The translations under genes and the position numbers were made by a program. The notes beneath the pieces were generated by a model. The model ran no database searches. It saw nothing but the letters and a program-made list of their open reading frames with translations, and was not told where the DNA came from. DNA of 64,000 bases from Siderastrea siderea (Eukaryota > Cnidaria > Anthozoa > Scleractinia > Rhizangiidae), in contig OZ034969.1 in NCBI GenBank assembly GCA_964030785.1, forward strand, positions 37,968,001 through 38,032,000, written 5' to 3'. Within the stretch, counting starts at the first letter, position 1, and each line of letters starts with the position of its first letter. This document shows, in pieces, positions 10,911 to 23,089 of this stretch.

Positions 10911-13900
10911 TTTGACAAAAAAATATATCTATATGAAAAAAGCTAGCTAAAAACCAAGAGCAAATTAACACAACTAGTTAGTTAATTACATCTAAAAATG
11001 CTTATGGGGTTGTGTGCTAAATACAAAGATATTTGACAAAAGGTGACGTCAAAGTAGCAAAAGCTCAAAGGAACAATAATGAAATGAAAATTGCAAAAAC
11101 TTTTATTATGAACATGACCACGTAAGCAGTGTAATTTATTAAGTTCTTGGCAATCTTGTGCACTTTTTTAGCCCCCTTGAATGGTTTAACAAGTGTTGGG
11201 TTTACGATCACTTGTACTACCAATGCAACATATAATGGTAAAGAGACCCTAATATTACAGGTAAAACAAACCAAGTTTTCCTTCCATGAGAAAAATACAA
11301 AGTTAATTGTTGTGATTTCATTATCTCTTGAGACCGTGAAGTCGAGTTAATGTAGTTTTTTCTGTTGTTATTACTGGTTACATAACCTGTTTATTTATTT
11401 GTGTATATTTATTTTTGCAGTTGATATATTTATTTAATCCCTTTATTGATGATTTACCTTTTACTCATGTGTCTATCTCTTTTAGTCTTTGAGTCTGTTG
11501 TTTCCTCTTTTTCTCTCAGTAGATGTATACAGATATGTTGCTCATAGGCAAACACTTACTGGATGCGTGTGAAGCTGGGACGAAAAATCCCAATTGCCAT
11601 TCCTTCTTGTGTGGTATCAAAAATTAGGGAGAGCTTCCCAAGTGAAAGGGGAAACTGCATAGTAAAGGGCTTTGAATATGGCCATTAACAGCCTGGCAGT
11701 CGCGCTAAACAATATTGACATCATTAATGGTTTATAGTTATACTGCTCTTTGAAAAATTTCTAAACGTTTCCTTTTTGTTCAATTACTACAGAGTAGTAC
11801 TTAGACTAGGAGGTAAGAGGGGAGGGCTCCCATAGTGAAGTTAAGGGGACACCGTCATCCTTTAGGGGTTAAAATTCATCCCTTGGTACCACTTAGGGTG
11901 TTTGAATTAAAATGACCATTGAAAGCGTTATTTTGATACCTTCGAGGGTTTTATGGTGTTACAATGCCAGAAATACATGCTGAAAGAAACAACTTTTCAG
12001 GAAGTATTAGTACCTCTTGGAGAAAAAATGAACATATACGCGACACCCACAAAGGGAGTTTTGGGTCCCTTAATGTTTTTTGTTTTTTTGTTTTTCGGTT
12101 TTAAAAATTTCAACAATCATTCCTTCCATTGTATGGATCAAACATTTCCCCCCTCAGGGGGTACGAAGGAAGCAGTTGTACAAAGGGTGAATCACGTTCT
12201 TTTTATAAAGGAATTATATAAAGTGATACACACATGTCATAAACTTAGGGGCATGCTCGTCTTGATATAATGTCATTTCTGCCTCACCTAAAAAGCATGA
12301 ACATGGAACAGCCTGGAGCACCTGCTTGCCGGTGAAAAGCCAAAGCACTTAGCGATTGGCCTTGTTTATTAAATCTGGGTTTATGTTGTGTTACAACTGC
12401 CTCTTTTTCTTGTTTTGGATGTTGGCTTGTGAGAGGCTTAGTAAGGACCTGCGCCATTGGAGTTCTCTTTGTGCAGGAACATGATGGAAACTGTCTTGTT
12501 AGATGCAGAAGCTCATCAGAAAGTGTCCTGATATCATCTTTAAAATGAAAAGGGTTAAATATGTTTGATAGTGGCATATAATTCCACAAACTGGAGCTAT
12601 TACTTTTTTTTTAAATTTTATTAGTTATGCATGCAATACGAGGCGAAGGTGAAACGTCGAATGTTACATGTGCCCAACTTATATAAATTAGCAAAAACAA
12701 TAGCTTTTGCTCATTTGCATTAGGTTTGGCACATGTAAAGTTCGGCGCTTAGCCTTGGCCTAAGAAGGCCTATAAAGCCTTTATTAGGCATCAGTGAAAT
12801 TCATGCAGCTACAATAAGTAGCTTTGTAGGGGCAATGAGACGTTTTATTACAGTATGCCAGTCTTCATGGGTAAATGTGCGCTACTGAATTGTACTTAAA
12901 ATGATCAAAAAGAAACTTGTTGTCATTTCTTCATAGTATTAGAGGACATCCCACTGCATGATTGTGAACTACATTTTGTTTTTGATGTGTAGGCCTCTTT
13001 GATTTCCTTTGCCACTGCTCCTCCCTTTTTGTTCCTGCATTCTTGTTTGAGTTTTCTTTGTGGTTACTGGAGTTTTCATTAAAATGGAGAGCTGCAGTTT
13101 GGAGTTTGAAAATTGATCAACAGCTAAACTCAATCATTATCCATTCCTCATGCTTGTTCCACACACCCTCTTCTATAATACATTAAGTAATTGATAGTAT
13201 CTTATTTTGATGACCACTGTTAGAAGTTGAAGTTGGGTCTGTGTCTACCGCCGAGTCTCCAGTGACTCCGTGAGGGTGATGATTCAATTCTTCAAGGGTC
13301 TAAATTTTTGATCAGACAGTAATAATTATGTTTTCAGTACATCAGGGTCCTGTTAAATACCGTTTTTGGTCCAGTTTTGGGCCACAGAAGACATCAGTTT
13401 TCATTTAGCTTGTAGGTATTACCCAATAAGATAGGTAAGGAATTTTTTTTCTAAGCGAGACAAAACTCTGAGAAAATCTTGCTCAAGCTTACAATGTTTC
13501 TCTTTTAAAGGTGAGTTCCAGAAAGCACTTTTACTCGGATAATAGTTTAAATCCCAAAAAAGGTATGCTGGGGAGGGCCTAATTCCCGCCGCTAAATGAA
13601 AGCGATAAAAATGAGATCTTTTAGTTTGTCAAAAATATTTTTCAGTGCTCGAAATTTACGTTCGTAAACTCGACTCACAACAACTGTAAAAACAATCTTT
13701 CCGTAGTTTTATGCGCCAAAACTCGAGGTTATTGTTTGGCAGCTACTATAACTTCTCAATTCAACTAACTGAAAGAGCGAACAACCTTCTGAAAAAAATC
13801 AAGCTAGTCATAGTTATATTAAACAAAATGGAAATTCTTAGATATGACCTTTCAAACACTCCTGAAGCGGTTTGCAAGGCACCCTTGGTTACTCATTTCC

Positions 13901-13974
13901 GGTTTGAAATTTCCAGTAAGATCAGGTAGAAAATGATTTCTTGCAGTCAACGGTAATAAACTTAGAGCATGATT
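10911..13974. other. Long intron stretch, nothing recognised
   Basis: Several short frames occur on both strands but none has family features or splice context I can support. No terminal repeats were recognised. Confidence 0.4.
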
Positions 13975-14720
13975 TTCTGGTGTAATTTCCTGGATTTATC
14001 TTTGTTCTTTTATCCGTCACTGGCATTTTCTTAGTCAGCAGATTGTTACAATGAATATAATCACTCTCTTCACGCAACATACTGTAATGGAGCTCTTCAG
14101 GCTTTTTGCTCACGAGATCGCCGCCTGGAAGCAAGCGAAAAAAACGTCGAAATTGATAGAATCCGTTGCGGAGCCATCAAATTTGCAACCGGTTAGCTGT
14201 TGAAATGCAGCCGTAGAAGTAAACGTGGGCAACTTTTAAAGTACGATTTTAATTTTTACTCCTCAAACAGTTGTTGTCGAATAACGGACTTCTTCAAGAC
14301 TGTTGCAACTGTATCTCTTCGCATGTTAGAGACCCACCAAAAATTACTCAGTGGTTTAAGGACACTATCCTAGTACTCTCTAGAGAAATAGCAAGGATTG
14401 TCAGAGTTAATCATAATATTGTGAAACTTTTTATTTTGTCTTACCTCTTGACCTGCTTCTTGCTAATACCGTTAACATTAGCCAGTTTGAGATTGTCGTT
14501 TCAACAAGTCTCGACAATTTGAATTTTCTCCAAAATATTTGTAAAGTAGCATGGTGTATGCATTACTATAGTATAAAAGTTAGATTTTTGAATAATAATA
14601 CGGTCCGCAGCAGACATCCTGAAATTGGCTAATTCCGACTCGAAGAAAGGACGATTTTGAGGGCTTCGGGTGTCGACAACATTTGATTCAAAATCTCGGG
14701 TCTACTGAATAACACTAACA
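13975..14720 (-). repeat. Dispersed repeat, copy 2 of an inverted pair
   Basis: Reverse-complement partner of 7070-7700 (see there). It lacks the small retroelement insertion, so it shows the ancestral state at that site. The two copies are about 6.3 kb apart in opposite orientation. Confidence 0.65.
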
Positions 14721-15216
14721 GACAACATGTATTTCTTCAATCTCGTATCAACCTTGTCTCGTTAAAGAACTTCAAAGGAAATCGACATATTGATCAAAAA
14801 TGAGTTGTCGAAAACTACGCGGACAGCCACTTAACACCCAGTTTTCTTTAACATAGCCCGAACGTTTCAGCGACATACCTCTCTTGGAAATACCAAAGAT
14901 TCGTCGAACATCTACAAAACCCTCATAAAAGCTTACAAAAAGAATCACAAAAATGACATGACGTGACGCTAGGTGCCCGCAAAACCTCGTGGTTTCTTCG
15001 ACAACTACGAGATAAAACTGCCAAGCCTAATGAAATTCATTTAAGTAGAGGTAATTAATTTATACTTTGTAATCTTCACGCCCCTCATGGAAAACAGCAC
15101 TTTTGTTGTTGGAGGTGGCGCGATACTAAATAAAACTTTACGTACATTTTTACACACACATTAAGCAAAGTTCTGAGTACTTTTTTTGAAGTTTATCTCA
15201 TTACTTTTACGAAAAG
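14721..15216. other. Intron, nothing recognised
   Basis: No supported feature before the acceptor TTACGAAAAG that opens the next exon. Confidence 0.45.
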
Positions 15217-15427
15217 GTGGAAATCAAGGAAAAAGGAAGGCTTACCGTTAATGGAGGAAATGCACAGCAACCCGCTTCAGAGTACCATTTAGGTGGTGGA
15301 GCAGGTGGTGTCATTCAGATAATATCTCCTGAAGGTAGTCTTGCCGCTGGAACTTTATCCTTGAAACATGGACATAAGTCTGGATATTGCATTGCACCTG
15401 TAGAAAATGGCTATTTTCATTTGCCAG
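15217..15427 (+). CDS. Polycystin-1-like gene, glycine-rich exon (NGGN ... GGGAGG)
   Basis: The exon begins in phase 0 after GAAAAG and ends at CCAG|GTAACA in phase 1. It reads VEIKEKGRLTVNGGNAQQ, then a HLGGGAGGVIQIISPEG block and a Cys-containing end (GYCIAPVENG). Joined to the exon at 4066 it gives GGSGGLIRLKAQK-VEIKEKG, which keeps the I-x-A-x-x-x-x-I-x-G-x-L-T-x-N-G-G repeat unbroken. This is strong support across an 11-kb intron. Confidence 0.75.
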
Positions 15428-15929
15428 GTAACACAGTATACACTAATCCCGGCATGAAGCTATTCATGTAGATCAGAATTGTTACTCACTCACCTTCAAC
15501 ATAACAGCGCTTTCAAACAGTTTACGTAGTATCCCACGGTGAGCACGTCCTTTACGTTAAAAGTGCTATTGCTCTTCTACAACATTTCATGATTCTTGAA
15601 CTCTTGGTAGATCCCGGTCTAGTATCTCAGAATTATGAATCTTCAACTTGTAACATTATGAAAATTATGAAAATAAAATACTACATCTGTATTGGACTTT
15701 AACCCTAGAAGGTACCCAGTGAGTTTTTCTGTTTCCTTTATGCTATTACATTTTCCCCGAGTGCTGACAATGACAGAGACAGATTTCCCTAAGGCGTTTA
15801 AACTATCATTTGTTTAAACGAATGCAGTTAATAAATTAGATACTTGAATAACATTATACTGTTATACAGTCAACATAATAAATATTCAATATCGTGAAGG
15901 TCAGAATCAATCAGTTTTCTTATCCACAG

Positions 15930-16040
15930 GTGTAAATTCTTCACAGTACCCCGCATTTCCTGCCGCTGTGTTTTCTTGGGTTCAAAGCTATTCTTGGACA
16001 ACGATATCACCTTCCTCCACCACTGCAACCATGGTACAAA
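15930..16040 (+). CDS. Polycystin-1-like gene, Ser/Thr-rich stalk exon 1
   Basis: Acceptor TTATCCACAG, donor ACAAA|GTAAGT, phase 1 to phase 1. It encodes 37 residues: VNSSQYPAFPAAVFSWVQ followed by a Ser/Thr run that includes ISPSSTTATM. The Ser/Thr richness suggests an O-glycosylated stalk. Its end resembles the exon at 34247-34342 (ISPSSATITT), so the two may be duplicates. Confidence 0.6.
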
Positions 16041-16152
16041 GTAAGTGCGATTGCTCTAAAAGCTTGCGTATAAGAAGCTGGACCAGCATCCTTCCAAGCT
16101 TGCCTAAAAGGTTGTTATATAATTGGTATCTATTGATAAATTAGGCTATTTA

Positions 16153-16903
16153 ATCAAAAATAAAACACAAACAGCGGTAATAAACATTATAAACTTACGC
16201 ATTTTTATATAAACTTGACGTTTCGTATGCTAGTCTGTTACCTTGCTTAGGTCTGCAGAGCAATCAAATCTCTCAACGCCTGAAATCATGTGTATACAAT
16301 TTCTACTCTTTTATCAACCTCAAGATAATTTTTCAAAATAATTGCCGCATCAAATCTTTCTTTCCATACAAGGACCTGTTGAATCGTTCTCAAAAATCTA
16401 AAGTAATTTACAAAGCCAGTTGATGCGACTGCAATGATTTCTACATCGGTAAAACAAAACGACGATTTCATGATAGAAAAACTGAACACTTCAGGGCCCT
16501 AGTTAAAAATGACCACACGTCTGCCATTGCAGACAATGTCAAAACCACCGGACACAACATCAAGTGGGATCATTTTGACATTTAAGCATCGGGCAAAACT
16601 GATTACCACTCCAAAATCAAAGAAACATTGTTAATCCAAGAACTGAAGCCAGCTTTTAATGTCAACGTCAGCAGTGAGAAGCTGATACTTTATTAATTAG
16701 CTGTAGCTTTTTTATAGACTCACTGTTAAGATTGTTTTCTTAATCTTGGTTCCAGACCCCTTATCACTATTGTATAAAAGGTTTGTCAAAATTGTAACGG
16801 TCACTTTTGAAATGTATGTTGACTAGCATACGAAGCGTCAAGTTTATATAAAAGTGCGTAAGTTTATAATGTTTATTACCGCTGTTTGTGTTTTATTTTT
16901 GAT
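16153..16903. mobile_element. Element with 82-bp inverted repeats enclosing a GIY-YIG fragment
   Basis: The arms 16153-16234 and 16822-16903 are inverted copies with about two mismatches. They contain words such as AAACTTGACGTTTCGTATGC. The interior carries a decayed GIY-YIG endonuclease reading frame on the plus strand. Penelope-like elements carry GIY-YIG and may end in inverted terminal units, so this is probably a truncated member. Confidence 0.75.
16435..16697 (+). pseudogene. GIY-YIG endonuclease domain remnant (Penelope-like)
   Basis: The plus strand reads FYIGKTKRRFHDRKTEHF, then ALVKNDHTSAIADNVKTTGH and IKWDHFDI, a stop (TAA at about 16583), then an ASGKTDYHSKIKETLLIQEL part and an ending NVNVSSEKLILY. 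YIGKT, the RxxDR...EH segment and the H-N-I-K-W-D pattern are those of GIY-YIG domains in retroelement C-termini. Such domains nick target DNA for insertion. One stop and the missing upstream reverse transcriptase make it dead. Confidence 0.75.
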
Positions 16904-17999
16904 AAAGCTACGATGGCCCGGGAACAAAAGTCTTTAGTCTATTTAAGTTATTGAACAGATTCTATTTTTTGAAGGGGAACGTTTTCTGCTGGTGGTCAGA
17001 AAACTGATTTAATATGAGTGTTGTCCCTTGCTTCTGTGTCATAAGCACTGGTCAAAACTACCACCGGAAATTATTGTACATTAGCTCCTATGACAGTGGG
17101 TCTACTACCGAACGATATAGTTATGTGAATAAAACGATAGAAGGTATTACAGAGACTCCACATACAGCAAGCTATAGAGAGTACCAGCCCCCCCCCCCCC
17201 CCCTCAAAAAAACTTGGTTTCATCCTGAGTCTACTTCTGAAATTGTGCTGTTGTATATCTGAGCGATTTTGAAAAAATATGTGATGCTAACTTTTCACTT
17301 TAAGCCTTCTGCAGACCATTTAAAGTGAGAGGGGTGGCGTCACAGAGCACGGCACCATGCTCCCCGTGGACCACGCTTTGCGACCACTGATGAAGGGTGG
17401 GTCAGGGACCCCATTCAGGGAGCTTGAGTGAGGCTTACAAAAAGCTGTGGTGTACGAAAGATATGAAATTGAAAGTCAGGCTGCTTGTGAACTGGCACTT
17501 TAGGGCAACTTGATCATTTGACTCTGTGAACAGAGCTTTAACTAACCTGACACACTCGGCTGAAGGACTGGATAACCCAGGGATTATAGGAGCTGCCCTG
17601 GGGTCCCTGGAGGTCTGCAAGGAAGGGGTGAGGAGGGAGTTCCAAAGTCAGTCATTTCTAGTGTTCTGTGAAATATGTTGCCGGTTCTGAAACCACTCAA
17701 CGTAGAGGCAATGGAAGACAGTATCAAATTTATATTGAAATTATAAGACCCTCAAGCACGTTTTTGTTGTCAGATTAACCGGTTTTGCTTTTCCTTTCTT
17801 AAGGATTTTAGCTAATTTTTTCGAACTGAACCCGTTTCAATTTTTAAAGCTACAACAGGTTTTTATATATTGGGGGGTCTAAATGACAACTTTTAGCCTG
17901 CAGGTTCTTAATTCACGCGTTTTTCAGTGTATCAGATAAAGCATGTTAATAGAATAAGTGGCTCACAACAGTGGCTCACGAGACTAGATATGGAAAATT
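16904..17999. other. Intron, nothing recognised
   Basis: A C14 homopolymer run lies at about 17190-17203. No supported gene or element was found. Confidence 0.45.
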
Positions 18000-18415
18000 A
18001 TGGCAGTGTCTAGATATCGGGCAGCCTGGCACGGATGTTTTAAGGCTAAATACCCGGCAGTCCGAAATTATCATAGGATCAATAGGATTTCGACGTTGAT
18101 TTTGAATCCCTTGTTAAGTGTACAGAAACAGAATACTCTGACCAAATTCTGTGCGTTTCTGACCGGCGGTTTAGCCACAAATAATGCAAAATGTCGCAAA
18201 CATTGCCATTTTCAAGTACACATAAGCTCGGAAAACTCGTCAACTACAAAACCAAAATACTTTTCAAAATCACTTGGCAATTTTGAACAAATATCGAATC
18301 CTTCTATACTGTTAGTAAGCTTTTCCGTCGGAATCCTTCGAAAATTTCGGACTGCCGGGTATTTAGTCTTGAAACATCCGTACCCGGGCTGCCGGGTATC
18401 TAGACACTATCGGAA
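18000..18415. mobile_element. Palindromic MITE
   Basis: The left arm at 18003-18070 (GTGTCTAGATATCGGGCAGC) and right arm at 18340-18412 (GCTGCCGGGTATCTAGACAC) are inverted copies around a unique core of about 265 bases. The whole happens to be open for 147 codons on the plus strand, but that frame follows the arms and is not credible as a gene. Confidence 0.7.
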
Positions 18416-18499
18416 ATATTTAACTTTTCATGGCCCACCGTAACAAAATAAAAGTACCGGATCCTGTAGTAAAAGATCTAACCAGCAAAACATAAAGAC

Positions 18500-18640
18500 C
18501 AAATACGATAAAAAAAGACAATGCTGATTCAACGGTAACGAAACTGATTGTATATTTTAACCAATATTTTAAAAGGCACAGCCTTTCTTCTTCAGGGACT
18601 TACAGAGAACGACTCTAAGGGCAAAAACGTTACAATTTAA
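18500..18640 (-). repeat. Penelope-like flank repeat
   Basis: The segment (AACCAATATTTTAAAAGGCA, CTTCTTCAGGG) is the inverted counterpart of 31150-31280, which lies just beyond the 5' end of the minus-strand Penelope-like element. It is probably a solo terminal fragment of that family. Confidence 0.5.
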
Positions 18641-21282
18641 ACTAAGGGTATACAATATGATACTAGAAAAACAACATATAACAGCTTATGTTACAACGTT
18701 TAAAAACTGGCGTGAAAACTAAAAACGTTACGATTTGAAATTTATATTTAAAGAAGCTAATATTACAACGTAAAAAACTGGCGTAAAAACTAAACACGTT
18801 ACGATTTAAAATTTGAAAAATATATAACATAAGCAGGTACGTGATACTATAATAACACGAGCGGATCCGTTCGGATAGTTCGCAGTTGTTAATCGAATTA
18901 TGAAAATCAAATTTAAGAGCCGATGTCTGAAATTATCGAGAATCGGGCGTCAGTCGTGAAATTTCGAATTTCTTTATATTTTGCCCAAGTAACCTCTATA
19001 GTGAAGTATTTTCAAAAATAACATTAAAAGTTTCAACAGCTTTTTATTTTTTTCGAAATCGGGCAAAGTTTGAAAATACAGCATATCGGCCTCCTTCGAA
19101 TAGTGAAACTGGCGGAAAATAACACAGAAACCCAATTGGTACGTGGATTTTGGACATGGAATAACAACAGGTTTGAAGAAAAACATTTGAAAATTACTGT
19201 GTTAAAATATTTCTGGCGGCAATGAAAATTTACACCGTCGAGAGACCAAAATGTGAAGGGTAGTTAGACACGAATCGCCGACTGAATTTATGACACAAAC
19301 CGCCGACTGGCTACGCAAAGCAAACTGTAGCCCTTTTCATTGAGAGAAATGCCGGAGAAAACCTTCGCAAAATTACTTAGGGGGCTTGCAGAATAATTTT
19401 ACATAGTGTTTGCAGAAGTTAAGTGTTGTTTTTGGACTACGATCAACACACGCACGTCTTGTTTTAGTACACGGATCGGTCGATCAAAACCGCAACATAT
19501 GCATAACTAATCTTACCGTGTTTTTAAAATTATCCATTATCTGTCTGACAAAAATAATCCTCCACTCCATCGTTGTGATTGGTACTGTAATAGCTGTAGC
19601 TTGCTGGACATGTGAGAACGTTGTTTTCCTGAAATTTGTCATGACTTAGCCGCAAACAAACTGACAAAAGTAACATTGTGGAACTGTACCAGAATATATG
19701 TTGCAAGAACAAGATTGCGTGACCCATGACATGGGCAAAGGTCAATCGATGCTTTTTGAGGTATAAGCGTACGTATAAGTGCTAGAAATACTAGGTTTTT
19801 TATCCACCTTTTGATGCAACAAAGCTTTCATGCATTGATATCGTGTCGCTAGTTTTTTTTTTTTTTTTTTGGACATTTCATTGCCTGGCATCTTGTGGCT
19901 ATATATTTAAAGCATTGTGATGATAGTCCTCGTCAGAATGTCCTCGTTGGTGTACCCTGTGGCCCCAGTTCATTTAACCTGGGGAATGTTAAATGTGTGG
20001 CAATCAGCGAGTGTAGCAAAAATGTCTACAATCACCTCGTGTATTGTAAATCGGCAACGAGTCGACATTACACTCAATAGTGAATCTACGCTTTTACTTT
20101 CTCGAGCAGGTAGGGAGTTTCCTGTTAGACATTACAAATCCTAGAGAGCGGACATTTAAAAAAAAAACTATAATAATGTAAATCAGCATTTATATTTCAG
20201 GCATTTTTGAGACAGAAGGAGTCTCACTTTAAAATAACAGTGTGCCCACGACATCGGTATTTGTTTGGGACTAGGTGGCGGTGCGGTAACTCGCGGTGTT
20301 CGATCCCCGCAGAAGTGGCCATGGTGGCTCTACACTGGGGAACATCTTCAGCCCCAAAGGCTCAATGTCGATTAAAAGCCCATGTTATTAGGCCAGAAAT
20401 ACACTTGCACAAGTAAGCTCGCGTAAGTATTTGCATAAATGATTTTCGTTGATAATAAATTATCCGCAATTTGTCTGGCTGGGGGAGAGGCTATTCAAAT
20501 TGACATACTTACACAGAAAACCGCTGCTCAAACATACTTTCCTAATAGAAAACTGTTACTGCCGTGATTTAAAAAAACACAAACAAAAACAGAAAACCAT
20601 GTCCCATCGTTCCCAAATCTTACATGGTTTATTAGCTCGTGCCCCAAAAACTAGTGCGGCATTTAATATACGTAAGTAAAACATGTTTTTTGGGGTCAGT
20701 TCACAACTGTATATTTATTAAGTGTTTTAGATACACGAGTGCACGAGCGCAAACTGCACAAAAAAAATCGAAAATGTTCTCATTCCCCCAGCCAACCTCT
20801 CACCCGTTGTGTGCGCTCGTGAAAATCTATCTTACTCGAAAAAAAAAAAAACGTCTGTGACGTAAGTCTTTTTGAGAAAAAAATGTGAATTAAAGGAGGG
20901 TGCTGGGGGTTTCGTTAAAATAGTTTTACCCTTGTGAAATTCCACCAGCTAACCCTCCGGAGACATTGTGAATAGGGTCAGTTATTATGTTCTTGCGATT
21001 TTCTCATTTCCATGAATTATTTCCTGGATAAAAACCATTTCAGAAAGAAAAAGATTCTTTATTTGCACGATCAGTATCCGTTAAATTTCAACACCTTAAA
21101 CTAAAAGCAGTCTCTCTTCCCGCTCAGGGATAGTCTAGTCAGTCGAGAAAAACGAACAAGCGAGCTGACGAGCGCTAAATCGCCTTCGGCGTTGTAATGT
21201 GACGCGCATGTGGACAATGGTGGAGCCGCTGTTGAAACAATGGAGTTCTTCTGTCGAAGGCACTACCGTGTGATAGGTTGCC

Positions 21283-21367
21283 CGAGGAAATTTGATGTTC
21301 ACAACAAATATTAGCCCGAGGATGCAGTTCAAAGGCTTATGTGAAGTTTGAACATCAAATTTCCGAG
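21283..21367. repeat. Hairpin in the foldback centre
   Basis: CCGAGGAAATTTGATGTTC at about 21283 is repeated in inverted form as GAACATCAAATTTCCGAGG at about 21347, with about 40 bases between. Confidence 0.7.
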
Positions 21368-21416
21368 GGAACCTACCACACATGGGTCCTGAGACGGAAG
21401 GACTCTATTGTTTTTA

Positions 21417-21545
21417 TTATACAACGCTAAATTTTGAGCGATAATTGCCCAAAACGGTCACTATGCGCTGATAGGCGCCCGCTATCGCGTCACGTGTTCG
21501 ATTTCGACCAACGGCAGCAAGCCAAAATTTAGCGTCGTGCTATAA
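21417..21545. mobile_element. Small MITE with ACAACGCTAAATTTTG ends
   Basis: TATACAACGCTAAATTTTG at 21417 and CAAAATTTAGCGTCGTGCTA at about 21525 are imperfect inverted ends bounding about 130 bases in the centre of the foldback. Confidence 0.55.
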
Positions 21546-22810
21546 ATATATATATGCTATGCGCTAGTGTACTAGAGCCGGCTCAATACTAGGCGGCTTG
21601 ACACGTGCGTCACGTTTCAACGCCATGTTTGTGGAGGTGATTTTTGCGCTTGCTTCTTTCCCTTATTCGTTTCTCTCGACTATTCCTGAGAGGAAAGAGA
21701 GACTGCTCGGTCTACTCTTCCCGCTAAGGACTAGTCCAGCCAAAACAACCCGCGAGTGCACGTAAAAATTGCTTGCGGCGTTCGGCGATTTTCGCGCGGG
21801 CTCCACACGCGCGTCACGTTTCAACGCCATAGGCGATTTCGCGCTCGCCGGCTCCCTTGTTCATTTTCCTCGACTATCCCTGAGCGGAAAAAGAGAGTGC
21901 CCGCAGCCTAAGGTGTTGAAATTTGGCGGACACTGATCACGCAGATAAAGAATCTTTTTTCCAAAATGGTTTTTATCCAGAGAATAATTCATGAAAATGA
22001 GGAAATCGGAAGAACATAATAACAGACCGTTCATTTCTTATTCACAATGTCCACCAAAACTATTTTAATGAAACCCCTAGCCAACTCGTTAATTAACAGT
22101 TTTTTTTTTTTCAAAAAGACGTCGCCTTTTCACAGAAGTTTTATTTCGTGCAAGATGGTTTTTCACAAGCGCGCACAAGAGGCCGGGGGAATGAGAACAT
22201 TCCTCTTTTTTTTTTTTTCGCGGTTTGCGATTGCACACTCGCGTACCTAAAACACTTGATAAATAAACCGCTGTGAACAGATTTCAGAAACCATGTTTTA
22301 CTGAATGCAGCGCGAGTTTTTGGGGCACAAGCTTTTACAAACCATGTAAGATTTGGGAACAGTGGGACTCCGTTTTTTGTTTTTGTTTTGTTTTTTTGTT
22401 TTTATCACGGCGGTAACGGTTTTATGTTACGAAAGTATGTTTGAGCAGCGGTTTTCTGTGCCACCTCTCCCCCACACCAGATTAATCGCGTAAACAAATT
22501 GCGGCTAATTTATTCTGAACAAAAACTATTCCTACAAATGTTTACGCGAGCCTACTTGTACAAGGCGCTCATAACATGGGCTGAATGCGCCTTTTTAAAT
22601 CCATCTCTGGGGCTGAGGATTTTCCCTTGTGGGCAGCCACCTCTGTGAGGATCGAACACCGCGAGTTATATTGCAACGCCACCTAGTCCCAAACAGATTT
22701 CAAAGTCGTGGGCACAATGTTAATTTTAAGTGAGACTCTTCTGTCGCAAAAATGCATGAAATAAATACGCCGATTTAATTTACAAAAATGGCCAAATAAA
22801 AAATCGCTCT

Positions 22811-23089
22811 CTAGGATTTGCAATGTCTAACAGTAAACCCCCTACCTGCTCGAGTAAGTAATAGCTGGGATTCACTGTCCACTGTAATGTCGTCGCTGAT
22901 TTTACAATACACGAGGTGACTGTAGACATTTTTGTTACACTCGCCGATCGCCAGACATTCAGCATTCGCCGGGTTAAATAAACTAGGGCCACAGGGTCCA
23001 CCAACAAGGACTATCACCATGGGTGATACTTGTATAGCCATAAGAGGGGGGAGGGACAGGGGGTTTAAACCACCCGCTTCCCGTACCAT
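22811..23089 (-). CDS. Cysteine-rich open frame in the foldback right arm
   Basis: The minus strand reads GGPCGPSLFNPANAEC then LAIGECNKNVYSHLVYC, with four cysteines, and stays open to a donor-like AGCAG|GTAGGG. The left-arm copy (about 19950-20075, plus strand) keeps all four cysteines and NVY-HLVYC despite many other differences. This could be a captured exon of a secreted protein or chance. I cannot name a family. Confidence 0.3.
   Translation of the reverse strand: MVREAGGLNPLSLPPLMAIQVSPMVIVLVGGPCGPSLFNPANAECLAIGECNKNVYSHLVYCKISDDITVDSESQLLLTRAGRGFTVRHCKS

Noticed and set aside
18000..18443. 147-codon plus-strand frame
   Set aside because: It coincides with the two arms and core of a palindromic MITE and has no domain features.
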